From NCBI GenBank assembly GCA_019637265.1, contig JAHBVY010000001.1:1178001-1242000 (forward strand): DNA of 64,000 nt, given 5' to 3'. Each line of letters begins with the position of its first letter. Positions within the stretch are counted from its first letter, which is position 1. Shown piece after piece: positions 47,803 to 60,937 of this stretch. Below the pieces are notes generated by a model. The model made no database searches. It was given only the letters and a program-made list of their open reading frames with translations, and was not told the DNA's origin. The position numbers and the translations under genes are program-made. The stretch is from Polyangiaceae bacterium (lineage in GTDB: Bacteria > Myxococcota_A > Polyangia > Polyangiales > Polyangiaceae).

Positions 47803-47813
<11 letters not shown>
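44160..47813 (+). CDS. recC: exodeoxyribonuclease V subunit gamma (RecC)
   Basis: RecC guides unwound DNA in RecBCD and recognises Chi. The N-terminus HLYVHRSNRAEALAGALADLL with ERLVVQGRGMATWLSQELATRLGI is diagnostic, as are YDQYLLFRPEMM, LCVFGLSSLPPLYL, VTLCALVPMRSIPRRVVCLLGL and LHLSYTGQSIRDNSALPPSVVIDELL. At 1217 residues it is longer than usual. The excess includes three apparent in-frame inserts: Ala/Ser/Gly repeats near residues 113-158, three copies of AVPQGS at 362-379, and a segment near 1055-1088 that includes a family B repeat (VAVPSNPPS). recB overlaps the 3' end by 11 bases. Confidence 0.93.
45243..45296 (+). repeat. 18-bp tandem repeat (three units) in recC
   Basis: Three head-to-tail copies of GCGGTACCTCAGGGAAGC, with changes in units 2 and 3, encode AVPQGS, AVFQGS, AVPQGS. 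The units are six codons, so the frame is kept. Confidence 0.92.
47379..47398 (+). repeat. family B repeat inside recC
   Basis: GCGGTGCCGTCCAACCCCCC is identical to the intergenic copy at 34028 and is read in frame here as part of an apparent RecC-specific insert. Confidence 0.85.
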
Positions 47814-51785
<3,972 letters not shown>

Positions 51786-51789
<4 letters not shown>

Positions 51790-53933
51790 AGAGGCTCCCG
51801 CTGGAGCTGCTCGAGCTGCGCCAACAGGGCGCGCTCGGCGCCGTCGACGTGGAGCTCGCGCGGGCGCTCGGGCGCTTGGTGCCGAGCGCCACGCCGCCCG
51901 TGCTGCTCGCCGCCGCGCTCGCCAGCCGCGCCGTGCAGCGCGGCCACGTGTGCCTGGACCTGCCGAGCCTCGCGCGGCGCGCGCTGCTCGGTCACGACGA
52001 TCAGCCGGTGACCACCCGGCTCCCCGGCACCGCGCGCTGGCTGGGTGAGCTCGGCGCGAGCCCGCTGGTGGCACGGGTCGATCCCGCGGCGCTCCGGGAA
52101 GTAAAACAAGGTGAGGCCGAGCCCGAGTTCAGGCCCCTGGTGCTCGACCCCCGCGGGCGCCTCTACCTCCACCGCTACTTCGACTACCAGCGGCGCCTGG
52201 CGGCGAACCTGCTCGCGCGCCTCACGCCGCGCGAGGACGCGGCGACTGATGACAGCCTGACTGATGACAACCCGACTGATGATGTCGCGAGCCGCTCCTT
52301 CGACGCCCCGTTGAGCCCCGCGGAGGCCGCGCTCAAGGCCGCGCTCTGCGCTGTGTTCGAGGCGCCGCCGGGTGAGCCCGACCTGCAGCGGGTCGCGGCG
52401 CTGGTGAGCACCCACTCGCGCTTCTCGGTGCTGAGCGGTGGCCCCGGCACCGGCAAGACCACCACGGTGGTGAAGATCTTGGCGACGCTGGTGATGCAGG
52501 CCATCGCCACAGGTGAGCCACCGCCGCGCTGCCTCTTGCTCGCCCCCACGGGGAAGGCCGCCGCGCGCCTCGCGGAGTCCATCTCGCGTGGGCGCGCGGC
52601 CTTGAAGCTCCCGGATGAGGTCACGCGGAGCATCCCCACCGAGGCCTCCACCGTCCACCGCGCGCTCGGCTACCAGCCGCGCACCCCCACCCGCTTCGCG
52701 CGTCACGCGGACGATCCGCTGATGGCCGACTGCGTGCTCGTCGACGAGTGCAGCATGATCGATCTCCCCTTGCTCACGAAGCTGGTGGAGGCCGTGCACC
52801 CGTCAGCTCGGCTGATTTTGATCGGCGACAAAGATCAGCTCGCGAGCGTGGAGGCCGGGGCGGTGCTGGGGGATCTGTTCAACCCCGCCGCCGCGCTCGG
52901 TTACTCCGCCGAGCTCACGCGCCTCGCGCGGCGGCTCACGGGCGACCGCCTGGACCTCGACCCCGAGCAGGCGCCGCCCGCCGTGGGCGCGGCGCGCGCG
53001 CTGCGCGACAGCATGGTGCACCTCACCAAGAGCTACCGCTACGCGCAGCAGGGCGGCATCGGGGATCTGGCGCGCCACATCAACGAGGGCGAGCCGCGGC
53101 CGCTCAAGCGCTGGCTCGAGCGCCTCGCGTCCCCTGGGCACGAGGCGCTGCGCGGCGACGCGGTGGCGCTCATCGAGCCCGCGCCCGGTGAGCTGGAGGA
53201 GGCGCTCAGCCGCCTCGTGGTGGAGGGCTTCACGCCCTACTCCCAGGCGAGCGGCGTCGCCGAGCGGCTCGCTCGACTGCCCGCGTTCCGGGTGCTGGCG
53301 GCGCACCGAGTCGGCCCCACCGGCGCGAAGCAGCTGAACCAGCTGTGTGAGCAGGCGCTGCGCCGCGCGGGGCTGCTCCCACGCGGCGCCGGCGAGCGCA
53401 CCACGTGGTACGAAGGGCAGCCTATTTTAGTGACGCAGAATGACTACCAGCTGGGGCTGTTCAACGGCGACGCCGGGGTCATCGCGCGCGGCCCCGGGCG
53501 CGAGCTCCGGGCGTGGTTCCCCGCCGACGTGGCCGCGCCCGGCGCGCAGCTCCTCGAGGCGCCGGTGGGCGACGTGCACGCCGTGCGCAGCGTGCTCGCC
53601 GCGCGCCTCCCACCGCACGAGACGGCCTACGCCATGACGGTGCACAAGAGTCAGGGCTCGGAGTTCGAGCGGGTGCTGTTCGTGCTCCCCACCCAAGCCT
53701 CACCCCTCCTCACGCGCGAGCTGCTCTACACCGCGGTCACCCGCGCGCGGCGCCACGTCACCGTGCTGGGCAGCCGCGCGCTGTTCGCCGAGTCGGTCAA
53801 GCAGCGCATCCAGCGCGCCTCCGGCCTGAGCGAGGCGTTGTGGGGCGCCGCCGCGCCTGCTCCAGGAGGTGGGAGCGCCGCGCCGACGCTGCCGAGCGTG
53901 CCCTCACCGGCCGAACAGCTGAAGCTGTTTTGA
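51786..53933 (+). CDS. recD: exodeoxyribonuclease V subunit alpha (RecD)
   Basis: RecD is the 5'-3' SF1B helicase of RecBCD. Motifs are VLSGGPGTGKTTTVVKIL (Walker A near residue 219), LAPTGKAAARLAESI, DCVLVDECSMIDLPLLTKLVEA (Walker B near 320), LILIGDKDQLASVEAGAVLGDL, and YAMTVHKSQGSEFERVLFVLP with ELLYTAVTRARRHVTVLG at the end. Near residue 154, three 15-base repeats encode TDDSL, TDDNP, TDDVA in the linker before the helicase core. The product is 715 residues, within the family range. The GTG start overlaps the recB stop by four bases. Confidence 0.95.
52245..52289 (+). repeat. 15-bp tandem repeat (three units) in recD
   Basis: ACTGATGACAGCCTG, ACTGATGACAACCCG and ACTGATGATGTCGCG follow head to tail and encode a Thr-Asp-Asp-rich linker in frame. 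Confidence 0.9.
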
Positions 53934-53977
53934 AGAGTCGACAACGCCCAGAGGGCGGACTAGCTTGGGCGGGCCAG

Positions 53978-54448
53978 ATGACGCGCGTGGACGCTAGGCA
54001 GCTGATCGGCTGGCGGGAGCGCGTCGCGTTGCCGGACTGGGGCATCGCCGGCGTCGTCGCGAAGATCGACACCGGCGCGCGCACCAGCTCGCTCCACGTC
54101 GAGCACATCCGTGAGCTGCCGAGCGGGCGGCTGGCGTTCGATGTGGTGCTCGACCGCAGCGGGCGGTTCAAGCACGTCATCGCCTCGCCCGTCCGCGTCA
54201 GCCGGGTGCGGCCCTCCACGGGTCAGCTCCAGCACCGCCACGTGGTGCGGACGACGCTCGAGCTCGGGAAGGTGCACAAGGTGATCGAGCTCAGCCTGGT
54301 GTCGCGCGGCGATATGCTGTGCCGCATGCTCATCGGTCGCACCGCCCTCGAGCGCGACTTCCTGGTGGACGCCTCGCGCCGCTACCTGTGCGGCAGGCCG
54401 ACGAGCGCCGCGCCCCAGACGAGCCGCGCCGACAAGCGCCGCGGCTGA
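53978..54448 (+). CDS. RimB-like retropepsin-fold protease (ATP-dependent zinc protease family)
   Basis: The protein opens DARQLIGWRERVALPDWGIAGVVAKIDTGARTSSLHVEHI. The DTGA motif near residue 32 is the retropepsin-like catalytic Asp of this family. RMLIGRTALERDFLVDASRRYL near 120 is the second signature. In bacteria with RimK, RimB trims glutamate tails added to ribosomal protein S6 and similar targets. At 156 residues it is typical. The adjacent rimK gene supports the pairing. The ATG shown is chosen because the family sequence starts there; the open frame upstream is read-through within recD. Confidence 0.85.
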   Translation: MTRVDARQLIGWRERVALPDWGIAGVVAKIDTGARTSSLHVEHIRELPSGRLAFDVVLDRSGRFKHVIASPVRVSRVRPSTGQLQHRHVVRTTLELGKVHKVIELSLVSRGDMLCRMLIGRTALERDFLVDASRRYLCGRPTSAAPQTSRADKRRG

Positions 54449-54542
54449 TCTCGGCGTCTCCCCCACGCGTCGTCGCGACCCTTCGCCGCACTCCTCGTCC
54501 ATCGACTCCCCCCGATCGACTCCCCACCCGTCCGCACCCATC

Positions 54543-55793
54543 ATGAAGCTGGCTATCCTCTCGAGAGCGCGGCACGCCTACAGCACGCGCCGGCTGAAGC
54601 TCGCGGCCCAGAAGCGCGGCCACAAGGTGCTGGTGCTCGACACCACCAACTTCGGCATCGCGCTCGAGCAAGAGCACCCGGAGCTCTACTTCCGCAGCAA
54701 GCGCCTGAGCAGCTACGACGCGGTGATCCCGCGCATCGGCGCCAGCATCACCTACTTCGGCACCGCCGTGGTGCGCCAGTTCGAGCAGATGGGCGTCTAC
54801 TGCCTGAACCCGAGCAACGGCATCAGCAACAGCCGCGACAAGCTGCGCTCGCTCCAGATGCTGAGCCGCCACGACATCGGCATCCCGCCCACCACCTTCG
54901 TGCGCGACCGGAGCGACATCCTGCCCGCCATCGTGCGCGTGGGCGGCGCGCCGGTCATCATCAAGCTGCTCGAGGGCACCCAGGGGGTGGGGGTTATCCT
55001 CGCGGAAACGATGAAGGTGGCGGAGGCCATCATCGAGACGCTCCACAGCGCGAAGCAGAACGTGCTGATCCAGGGCTTCGTCTCCGAGAGCCGCGGCCGC
55101 GACATCCGCGCCTTCGTGGTGGGTGACCGCGTGGTCGCCGCCATGCGGCGCGTCGCTCAGACCGGCGAGTTTCGCAGCAACGTGCACCGCGGCGGCAAGG
55201 CCGAGCCCGTGGAGCTCGACCCGGAGTTCGAGCGCACCGCCGTGCGCGCCGCGCAGATCATGGGCCTGAAGATGGCGGGCGTGGACATGCTGGAGAGCGT
55301 GGACGGCCCCAAGGTGATGGAGGTGAACTCATCGCCAGGCCTGCAGGGGATCGAGGCCGCCACCCGCATCGACGTGGCGGACAGCATCATCCAGTACGTG
55401 GAAGATCAGGTGGCCTTCCCAGAGCTCGACCTGCGCCAGCGCCTGACCATGAACGCCGGCTACGGCGTGGCCGAGCTGATGGTGCCGCGCGACTCCGATC
55501 TGGTCGGCCGCTGCATCGCGGACTCCGGCTTCCAGGAGAAGGACATCGTGGTGCTGAAGCTCGAGCGCCGGGACAAATCCATCCCCAACCCCAAGGGCAG
55601 CCGCGTGCTGCGCGCTCACGATCGCCTGCTCTGCTTCGGCAAGCTCGAGGAGATGCGCGCGCTCTTGCCCAAGAGGAAGCGGCGCCGCTCACGCAAGCTC
55701 ACCAAGCACGACATCCTGCCGCCCGTCACTGGCTCGGCGCGCTTCGATCGACCGCTGGACGCCGCGGAGCCCAACCCAGACAGCGAGCCTTAG
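54543..55793 (+). CDS. rimK: RimK family alpha-L-glutamate ligase fused to an RCK_C-like domain
   Basis: The ATP-grasp ligase part covers residues 1-290: MKLAILSRARHAYSTRRLKLAAQKRG, YDAVIPRIGASITYFG, GAPVIIKLLEGTQGVGVILAE (ATP-binding loop), VLIQGFVSESRGRDIRAFVVG and VMEVNSSPGLQGIEAATRID. It would add glutamates to a protein C-terminus, usually ribosomal S6. The C-terminal 100 residues (AELMVPRDSDLVGRCI, KDIVVLKLERRDKSIPNPKG, RAHDRLLCFGKLEEMRAL) have the TrkA-C/RCK_C pattern known in long RimK proteins, a possible ligand-sensing module. The upstream gap contains ATCGACTCCCC twice. Confidence 0.9.
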   Translation: MKLAILSRARHAYSTRRLKLAAQKRGHKVLVLDTTNFGIALEQEHPELYFRSKRLSSYDAVIPRIGASITYFGTAVVRQFEQMGVYCLNPSNGISNSRDKLRSLQMLSRHDIGIPPTTFVRDRSDILPAIVRVGGAPVIIKLLEGTQGVGVILAETMKVAEAIIETLHSAKQNVLIQGFVSESRGRDIRAFVVGDRVVAAMRRVAQTGEFRSNVHRGGKAEPVELDPEFERTAVRAAQIMGLKMAGVDMLESVDGPKVMEVNSSPGLQGIEAATRIDVADSIIQYVEDQVAFPELDLRQRLTMNAGYGVAELMVPRDSDLVGRCIADSGFQEKDIVVLKLERRDKSIPNPKGSRVLRAHDRLLCFGKLEEMRALLPKRKRRRSRKLTKHDILPPVTGSARFDRPLDAAEPNPDSEP

Positions 55794-55873
55794 AGCACCC
55801 CGCGCCGATGCGAGCGCCTTCGACGTTGCGGCTCCCCCACGTGGGTTCACGCTTCAGGCTTGGTCTGCTTAAC

Positions 55874-56704
55874 TCACCGTCTCCGCGCGCGGCCGCGCGC
55901 AGCGCCTCGACGGCGACGAAATAACACCAGCGATAGATCGTCCGGCTTACCTGGGAGGTCGTGCGCCACCTCGCCCATCCGCGCGCCCACCTTCTCCACC
56001 AGTGCACCGGCGACGCTCGCAAGCTGGCCGCTCCTCACCTCCTCCACGATCTCTTGCTGGCGCAGGTTGTCGAACAGGCCGTCGCTCGCCACCAGCACCG
56101 TGTCGAGCGGCGCGAGCGGTCGCCGCGCGCCGAGCTCGATGCGCAAATCCTCGAAGCCGAGCAGGTTGTTCACCACGTTCAGGTCGTGGTGAATGAGCGC
56201 CGCCTCCTCATCCAGGAACCCCGCCTCCACGCCGTAGGCCACCGGACCGTGGCTCACCGTCACCAGCTTCAAGCGCCCGCGCTGCCCGGTGACCAGCACC
56301 CCAGAGTCCCCCGCGTGATAGCTCCGGAGCCACCCGGGCCCGATCTCCACCACCGCCAGCGTCGTGGCCGCGCCGAGCCCGAGCCCCCTCACCCGCCGAT
56401 TGGCCGCCTCGAAGCCGTCGAGGATCGCGCCGCGCAGGTGCTCCCCCGTGGGGGCCACCGCCAGCGCCTCCGAGAGCGCGCCCACCGCCTCCGCCGAGGC
56501 CTCCGCCCCGCCGGGGTGACCGCCGGCGCCGTCCGCCACGCAGATCACCACCTGCTCGCCCACGCTCCAGACCAGCACGCTGTCCTGGTTGCGCCGCCCG
56601 GGCTCCGCGGGGCTCGGCGCCGTGAACGCGCACACCACCCCCGCCTCGAGCACGCGCTCCTCGACCTCGCTCGAGGCCGCGGCGACGAGCTTCAGCACGT
56701 CCAT
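55874..56704 (-). CDS. PP2C-type Ser/Thr protein phosphatase
   Basis: The metal-dependent phosphatase fold is clear: GRRNQDSVLVW near residue 36, VICVADGAGGHPGGAEAS near 53 (the metal Asp and Gly), TTLAVVEIGPGWLRSYHAGDSGVLV near 113, TVLVASDGLFDNLRQQEI near 200 (second metal Asp) and PDDLSLVLFRRRR near 255. It is a soluble catalytic domain with an Arg-rich tail. It lies downstream of a zinc-ribbon kinase on the same strand with a 160-base gap that carries a GTCA-N7-TGAC motif at 56738, so the two may act as an opposing pair. Confidence 0.88.
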   Translation of the reverse strand: MDVLKLVAAASSEVEERVLEAGVVCAFTAPSPAEPGRRNQDSVLVWSVGEQVVICVADGAGGHPGGAEASAEAVGALSEALAVAPTGEHLRGAILDGFEAANRRVRGLGLGAATTLAVVEIGPGWLRSYHAGDSGVLVTGQRGRLKLVTVSHGPVAYGVEAGFLDEEAALIHHDLNVVNNLLGFEDLRIELGARRPLAPLDTVLVASDGLFDNLRQQEIVEEVRSGQLASVAGALVEKVGARMGEVAHDLPGKPDDLSLVLFRRRRGAARGRARRR

Positions 56705-56864
56705 CGCGCTCGCCCCACGGTGCGCTTCACCCCAATAGTCAGATACACTGACCCGAGCTCACGGCGACTCCTCCGGGCACCCGCCAACTGAGCGCCGCGT
56801 GGCCTGCGCCGCGCGCTGGGCGCCGTCAGGAGCGCACCCACATGGACAGCTACGCTCACTTTGC

Positions 56865-58172
56865 TCACCGCGCGCGCCTCCCGCACCAGGCGCAGTGCTC
56901 CCAGAAGTCAGTCAGAATACCTGACCTACAACCGTCGCAGGCCGCTCCCTGGGTGACCGGCCAAGGCTCCGCGACCTTGTGGTGACACCACGGGCAGTAA
57001 CGGGAGAACGGCATCAGGCCGCCGCCGCAGCTCGCGCAGTCGCGCACGTAGCGCCGATCCGGGTAGCGCCGCGGGCTGACGTCCGCTGCCCCCTTGCCCC
57101 AGCAATGGTTGCAGTAGCGCCAGTCAGCCTTACGACCTCGACCACAGCGCTCGCACCGCCGCGCGAGCCGCGTCGGCCCGGTGTAGACCGCGATGCGCGT
57201 GCCGCACCACGGGCACCAGCTCATCGACTCCGTGGTGGGGCCGTCGCAGGCCTCACAACGCCCGCGCGCGTCGAGCGCGCTGCCGTGGCGACGCAAGAAC
57301 TCCTTGATCCGCACCTGCTTCCACGCGGTCTCGCGCTCCTTGGCGCTCGGCCGGCGCTTGGCACCGGGCCGGAGCGCCCGCGAGCGCAGGCGCTTGTAAG
57401 CGGCGAGCACGCGCGTGGCGTCGGCGGGGCGCTTCGCCTCATCCACCTCGATGCAGCGACGCAAGAGCTCCACGAGATCGGGGTGCACCGTGGCGCGGAG
57501 CCGCGCGACGCCGGGCGGCGGCCACTTGAAGGGCCACACCGGCAGGCAGCCGGTGAACAGCTTGTAACCAATCAGCCCCAGCGCGAACACATCGGAGCGC
57601 AGGCTCGGCCGCCCCATCGCCTGCTCCGGCGCGATGTAGCCGATGGTGCCCGAGCCGCTCAGGGTGCGGGTGCTGAGGGCAATCTTCGAGATCCCAAAAT
57701 CCGTCAGCCGCACTCGATCGGTCCCGAACAGGATGAAATTCTCGGGCTTGACGTCGAGGTGCATCACGCGCCGCTCGTGGGCGTGCGCGAGCGCCTCGAG
57801 CACCTGCTCGAAGTAGCCGAGGGCGCGGCGCGCGCTCATGCGCGACGCCATGCGATCGCCGAGCGTCTTGTCGCCCAGCGGGTAGGCGATGACGAAGTAG
57901 CCGTCGATCGCCTGGGCGTTCTTCACCGGCAGCACGTTGGGGTGATCGAGCCGCGAGGCGAGGCGCACCTCGTGGGTGAACTGCGACTCTCGCCCCTTCA
58001 CCAGCTCCGCGCGCGGCACCTTGAGCGCGACGCGCACCCCCTCCACCGTGTCCATCGCGCGGTAGACGGTCGCGAACCCACCCTCCGCCAACTGCCGCTC
58101 GATGCGGTACTTGCCGAGCCGCTGGCGCGACCTGAGAGCGCGGGGCACCCGCCGTTCATACCACGCCCCCAT
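56865..58172 (-). CDS. Ser/Thr protein kinase with four C-terminal zinc ribbons
   Basis: The kinase domain covers residues of about 20-270: LAEGGFATVYRAMDTVEG, VALKVPRAEL (Lys), VMHLDVKPENFILFG (catalytic loop with Leu in place of Arg), LTDFGISKIAL and YIAPEQAMG. A basic linker leads to four Cys4 modules: CEACDGPTTESMSWCPWC, CERCGRGRKADWRYCNHC, CASCGGGLMPFSRYCPWC and CDGCRSGILTDFWEHCAWC. Each has CxxC-x11/12-CxxC spacing, i.e. zinc-ribbon type. No membrane span. An in-frame GTG at 58187 is a possible alternative start. The substrate is unknown; the ribbons probably mediate binding. Confidence 0.9.
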   Translation of the reverse strand: MGAWYERRVPRALRSRQRLGKYRIERQLAEGGFATVYRAMDTVEGVRVALKVPRAELVKGRESQFTHEVRLASRLDHPNVLPVKNAQAIDGYFVIAYPLGDKTLGDRMASRMSARRALGYFEQVLEALAHAHERRVMHLDVKPENFILFGTDRVRLTDFGISKIALSTRTLSGSGTIGYIAPEQAMGRPSLRSDVFALGLIGYKLFTGCLPVWPFKWPPPGVARLRATVHPDLVELLRRCIEVDEAKRPADATRVLAAYKRLRSRALRPGAKRRPSAKERETAWKQVRIKEFLRRHGSALDARGRCEACDGPTTESMSWCPWCGTRIAVYTGPTRLARRCERCGRGRKADWRYCNHCWGKGAADVSPRRYPDRRYVRDCASCGGGLMPFSRYCPWCHHKVAEPWPVTQGAACDGCRSGILTDFWEHCAWCGRRAR

Positions 58173-58282
58173 CGCGGTGGGATCCACCGATGGTCTGCCG
58201 CCACGTCCTACCGCCGTGCCCCAATCGCGCGGGCCGTGAAGCCTCAGGGCACCACATGGCTCGATCGTGCGCTGTATCCCTC

Positions 58283-58382
58283 ACTGGTTTTTTGGGGGGT
58301 TAGACGGCACCGCGCCCGAGCTGCCACGCTCGCTACGACGCGTGCGCCACGTAGCTACCCAGCGCGGTACCGTCCAACCCCC
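58283..58382. repeat. paired family B arms forming a ~90-bp inverted-repeat element
   Basis: GGGGGTTAGACGGCACCGCG (left, from 58295) and GCGCGGTACCGTCCAACCCC (right, from 58362) are inverted with two mismatches over 21 bases, around about 47 bases. TTTTTT precedes the left arm. This is the most complete copy of family B and looks like a small palindromic mobile element. It lies between a sulfatase gene and a kinase gene, both on the minus strand, and could fold into a long hairpin in RNA. Confidence 0.8.
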
Positions 58383-58393
58383 GAGATCCCTGC

Positions 58394-60712
58394 TCACTCC
58401 GTCTGCGCGACGCCTGGATCCGCCGCCTTCGGGCGCGGGAAGACAGGGCTACTCACCAGTTGGTTCAGGAGCGACACCACGCGCCCCTCCTCCTGTCCCG
58501 AGCGCTCGGTCGCCTCGGGATCCGGATCGTCGATGCGGTGGAGCTCCGGCACACCGCTCTCGAGCGGGATCACCAGCTTCATGCGCTGCTCCGGATCCAC
58601 CAAGCCGATGCGCTGGCGCTCGGTCTTGTGCCAGGCCTCGAGGAGGATGGGGAGGCGCCGCGCCGGGGGCGCGGGCAGGGCGTGCACCAGCAAGTCCTCC
58701 CCGTGGTAACCCGAGAGTGAGCGCTCCGGCGCCAGCGAGCGCACCAGGGTGGGGCCCAGGTCCACCAGCGACACGGGCGTCTTCACGCGGCGCGGCTCGA
58801 CGCCCGGCATGCGGATCGCGAGCGGCACCCGCACCAGGCTCTCCCACAGGAAGGTCGAGTGCACCCAGAAGCCGTGGCGACCGAGCGCCTCACCATGGTC
58901 AGCCATCAGGACCACCAGGGTGCGCTCCCTCAAGCCGCGCCGATCGAGCTCGCGCAGCAGCCGCCCGAACTCCTCGTCCACCGCGCGCGCCGCGACCCAG
59001 TAGCGGAAGCGATCGTCCTCCGCGCCGCTCACCCCGAGCGTCCGCGCGCGCTCGTCGATGTACTCCTGATCGAGCTCGCGCCAGTTGTGCACGTCGAAGT
59101 TGAACACCCAGCTGAAGAACGCTTGGCTCCCGCCAGGCGCCGCGCTCGGCGCGGGCTCACCATCCGCCCCCGCCACGCGCTCGCCCCCCGGCGGCCCGGC
59201 CCCGTCCAGCGCAGCCCCCGCGCCAACCGTCAACTCACCTGCCTGAAGCGCGGCCGCGGCGCCGACCGCGGGCAGCTCGGCCCCGGCGGCCTCGAGGCGC
59301 GGCTCGGGCTTGGGATCGAACAGCGTCTCGATCGTGCGATCGACCAGCCGCGCCGCGGTGGGCTGGGTGGCGCCGTAGCCCCACACCTGCTCACCCGGGT
59401 TGTAGTCAGGGACCCGCTCCACCCGGTTGAAGCGGAAGCTCGGCAGCTCCCGCTCGAGGAACTCCGCGGCGCTGCGCGGGATGAACAGCGTGGTCTCACG
59501 CCCGGAGGCCTCCGCCTGATCGAGCGCCGCCGGCGCCCTCGGCTCCCCACCGAAGCGACCCCCGAGCGCCACGGGCAAGGTGCTCACGGTGTCGCTGGCC
59601 GCGCTGTACGCGAAGTCGAAGCAGAGCGCCTCCTCGCAGAACTTCACGACGTTCGGCATCAGCACCGGGTCGTAGGCCACGTCCGCGCGCAGGGTGTCCA
59701 CGTAGTAGATGAGGACGTTCAGCTGCTCGGGCTCGGGCCGGAGCGCCCCCAGCGCCTGCTCCACCTCGGGCGCGAGCGGGCCCGGCTGGAGCCAGGCGGG
59801 GTCTTGGTTGGTGACGGTCAGGTCATAGGTCTGCTTGAGGCGCATCATCCCGGCAGACTCCGCGCCCTCCCCGCCGCGGATGCGGTGCTCCACCGTCTGC
59901 ACCCGCGCCATCAGGCGCCCGACGTAGACCGGCTCGCGCCAGGCGGGCTTCAGCTGATTGAACAGCATGCCGCGGAAGAAGGGCAGCACGAGCAGGCCCG
60001 CCACCGCGGCCACCGCCGCGCCGCTCACCCAAGGCGCCGAGCGCGGCACCCGGCGCTCGAGCGCCGCCAAGAGGCACCAGTGTCCAGCCATCAGCGACAT
60101 CAGCGCGATGGACTCGAGCAGCGTGTGCAGCGAGGCGTACAGCGACACGAGCAGCGTGAGGTCGAGCAGGATGCTCACCGCCGCCAGGCCGAAGAACAGC
60201 ACCGCGCAGCCGAGCACCCGGAGCGTCCGCTGACTGCGCCCCGCCCGTTGGACGATGGCCCAGCCCACCAACACCGCGACCCCCAAGCCGAGCCCGAGCG
60301 GCCAGGTGAGCGGCCTCAGCTGCGCGCCCTTGCCGTGGCTCACCAGCGGCCCGAGCAGCGCCTGCGCGCCCCACCCGACCAAGAACGCCACCAGCACCAG
60401 CGGGATCAGCACGTCCGCGCGCCGCCACATCGGCAGCGCCGCCCGCTTCGGCGTGACCCGACGCAAGAGGCCGCTCAGCGCCTGGGCCGCGACCTCGAGC
60501 AGCGCCACCCCGAGGCCGATCCCAACCCCCCAGGCCACCCACAGCCAAGCGGAGGCGGAGAGGTGACGCGCGAGCGACACCTCGTTCCAATCGCTCCGGG
60601 CGAAGGTGTCCGCCAAGGTGAAGCAGACCCCGGCGAGCGCGCCCGCCGCCACCATACGGCTAGCGCTGCGGAGCGCGGTCGGCGGTGAGGGCGATGGGTT
60701 GGCGGCGAGCAT
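58394..60712 (-). CDS. membrane-anchored sulfatase/alkaline-phosphatase superfamily protein
   Basis: Seven to eight membrane spans occupy about residues 20-260, followed by a periplasmic catalytic domain. NVLIYYVDTLRADVAYDP near 335 holds the first metal Asp, FAYSAASDTVSTLPVALGG the probable Thr or Ser nucleophile region (no C/S-x-P-x-R), and VVLMADHGEALGRHGFWVHST near 620 the second metal site. Architecture and lack of a formylglycine motif fit phosphoglycerol or phosphoethanolamine transferases (LtaS/EptA-like) as well as sulfatases. A Gly/Ala/Pro-rich stretch near residues 470-520 looks like a lineage-specific insert. The ATG is preferred to a TTG 12 bases upstream. Confidence 0.82.
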   Translation of the reverse strand: MLAANPSPSPPTALRSASRMVAAGALAGVCFTLADTFARSDWNEVSLARHLSASAWLWVAWGVGIGLGVALLEVAAQALSGLLRRVTPKRAALPMWRRADVLIPLVLVAFLVGWGAQALLGPLVSHGKGAQLRPLTWPLGLGLGVAVLVGWAIVQRAGRSQRTLRVLGCAVLFFGLAAVSILLDLTLLVSLYASLHTLLESIALMSLMAGHWCLLAALERRVPRSAPWVSGAAVAAVAGLLVLPFFRGMLFNQLKPAWREPVYVGRLMARVQTVEHRIRGGEGAESAGMMRLKQTYDLTVTNQDPAWLQPGPLAPEVEQALGALRPEPEQLNVLIYYVDTLRADVAYDPVLMPNVVKFCEEALCFDFAYSAASDTVSTLPVALGGRFGGEPRAPAALDQAEASGRETTLFIPRSAAEFLERELPSFRFNRVERVPDYNPGEQVWGYGATQPTAARLVDRTIETLFDPKPEPRLEAAGAELPAVGAAAALQAGELTVGAGAALDGAGPPGGERVAGADGEPAPSAAPGGSQAFFSWVFNFDVHNWRELDQEYIDERARTLGVSGAEDDRFRYWVAARAVDEEFGRLLRELDRRGLRERTLVVLMADHGEALGRHGFWVHSTFLWESLVRVPLAIRMPGVEPRRVKTPVSLVDLGPTLVRSLAPERSLSGYHGEDLLVHALPAPPARRLPILLEAWHKTERQRIGLVDPEQRMKLVIPLESGVPELHRIDDPDPEATERSGQEEGRVVSLLNQLVSSPVFPRPKAADPGVAQTE

Positions 60713-60836
60713 CGTGACAGGCAAGAGCGCGACGGTGACACCAGCATCAGCTAGGCATCGAACAGCAACGCATCCGGATGAAACAAGGCGGCGACCCGTC
60801 GAACGGGCCCGGCAGTGTAACAGCGACCTCTAGCGC

Positions 60837-60915
60837 GACAAACGGGTTACCGTTCGTGGCGCCAACACGACCCACGGTCGCCGTTCGTCTTGCTCGAATC
60901 AGAGATCGCCGCTCT
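60837..60915. repeat. diverged family A repeat upstream of an aspartoacylase-like gene
   Basis: ACAAACGGGTTACCGTTCGT is followed by CGTTCGTCTTGCTCGAATCA and ATCGCCGCTC. The second part matches the copy at 13211 (GCTCGAATCAG). The repeat provides an upstream in-frame TTG, so a start inside it is possible but unlikely. Confidence 0.65.
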
Positions 60916-60937
60916 AAAAGCCCGCCTCGCTCGATCC

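Noticed and set aside
58859..60688. 609-codon plus-strand frame opposite the membrane sulfatase
   Set aside because: Arg/His/Gln-rich shadow of a gene with good membrane and catalytic motifs.
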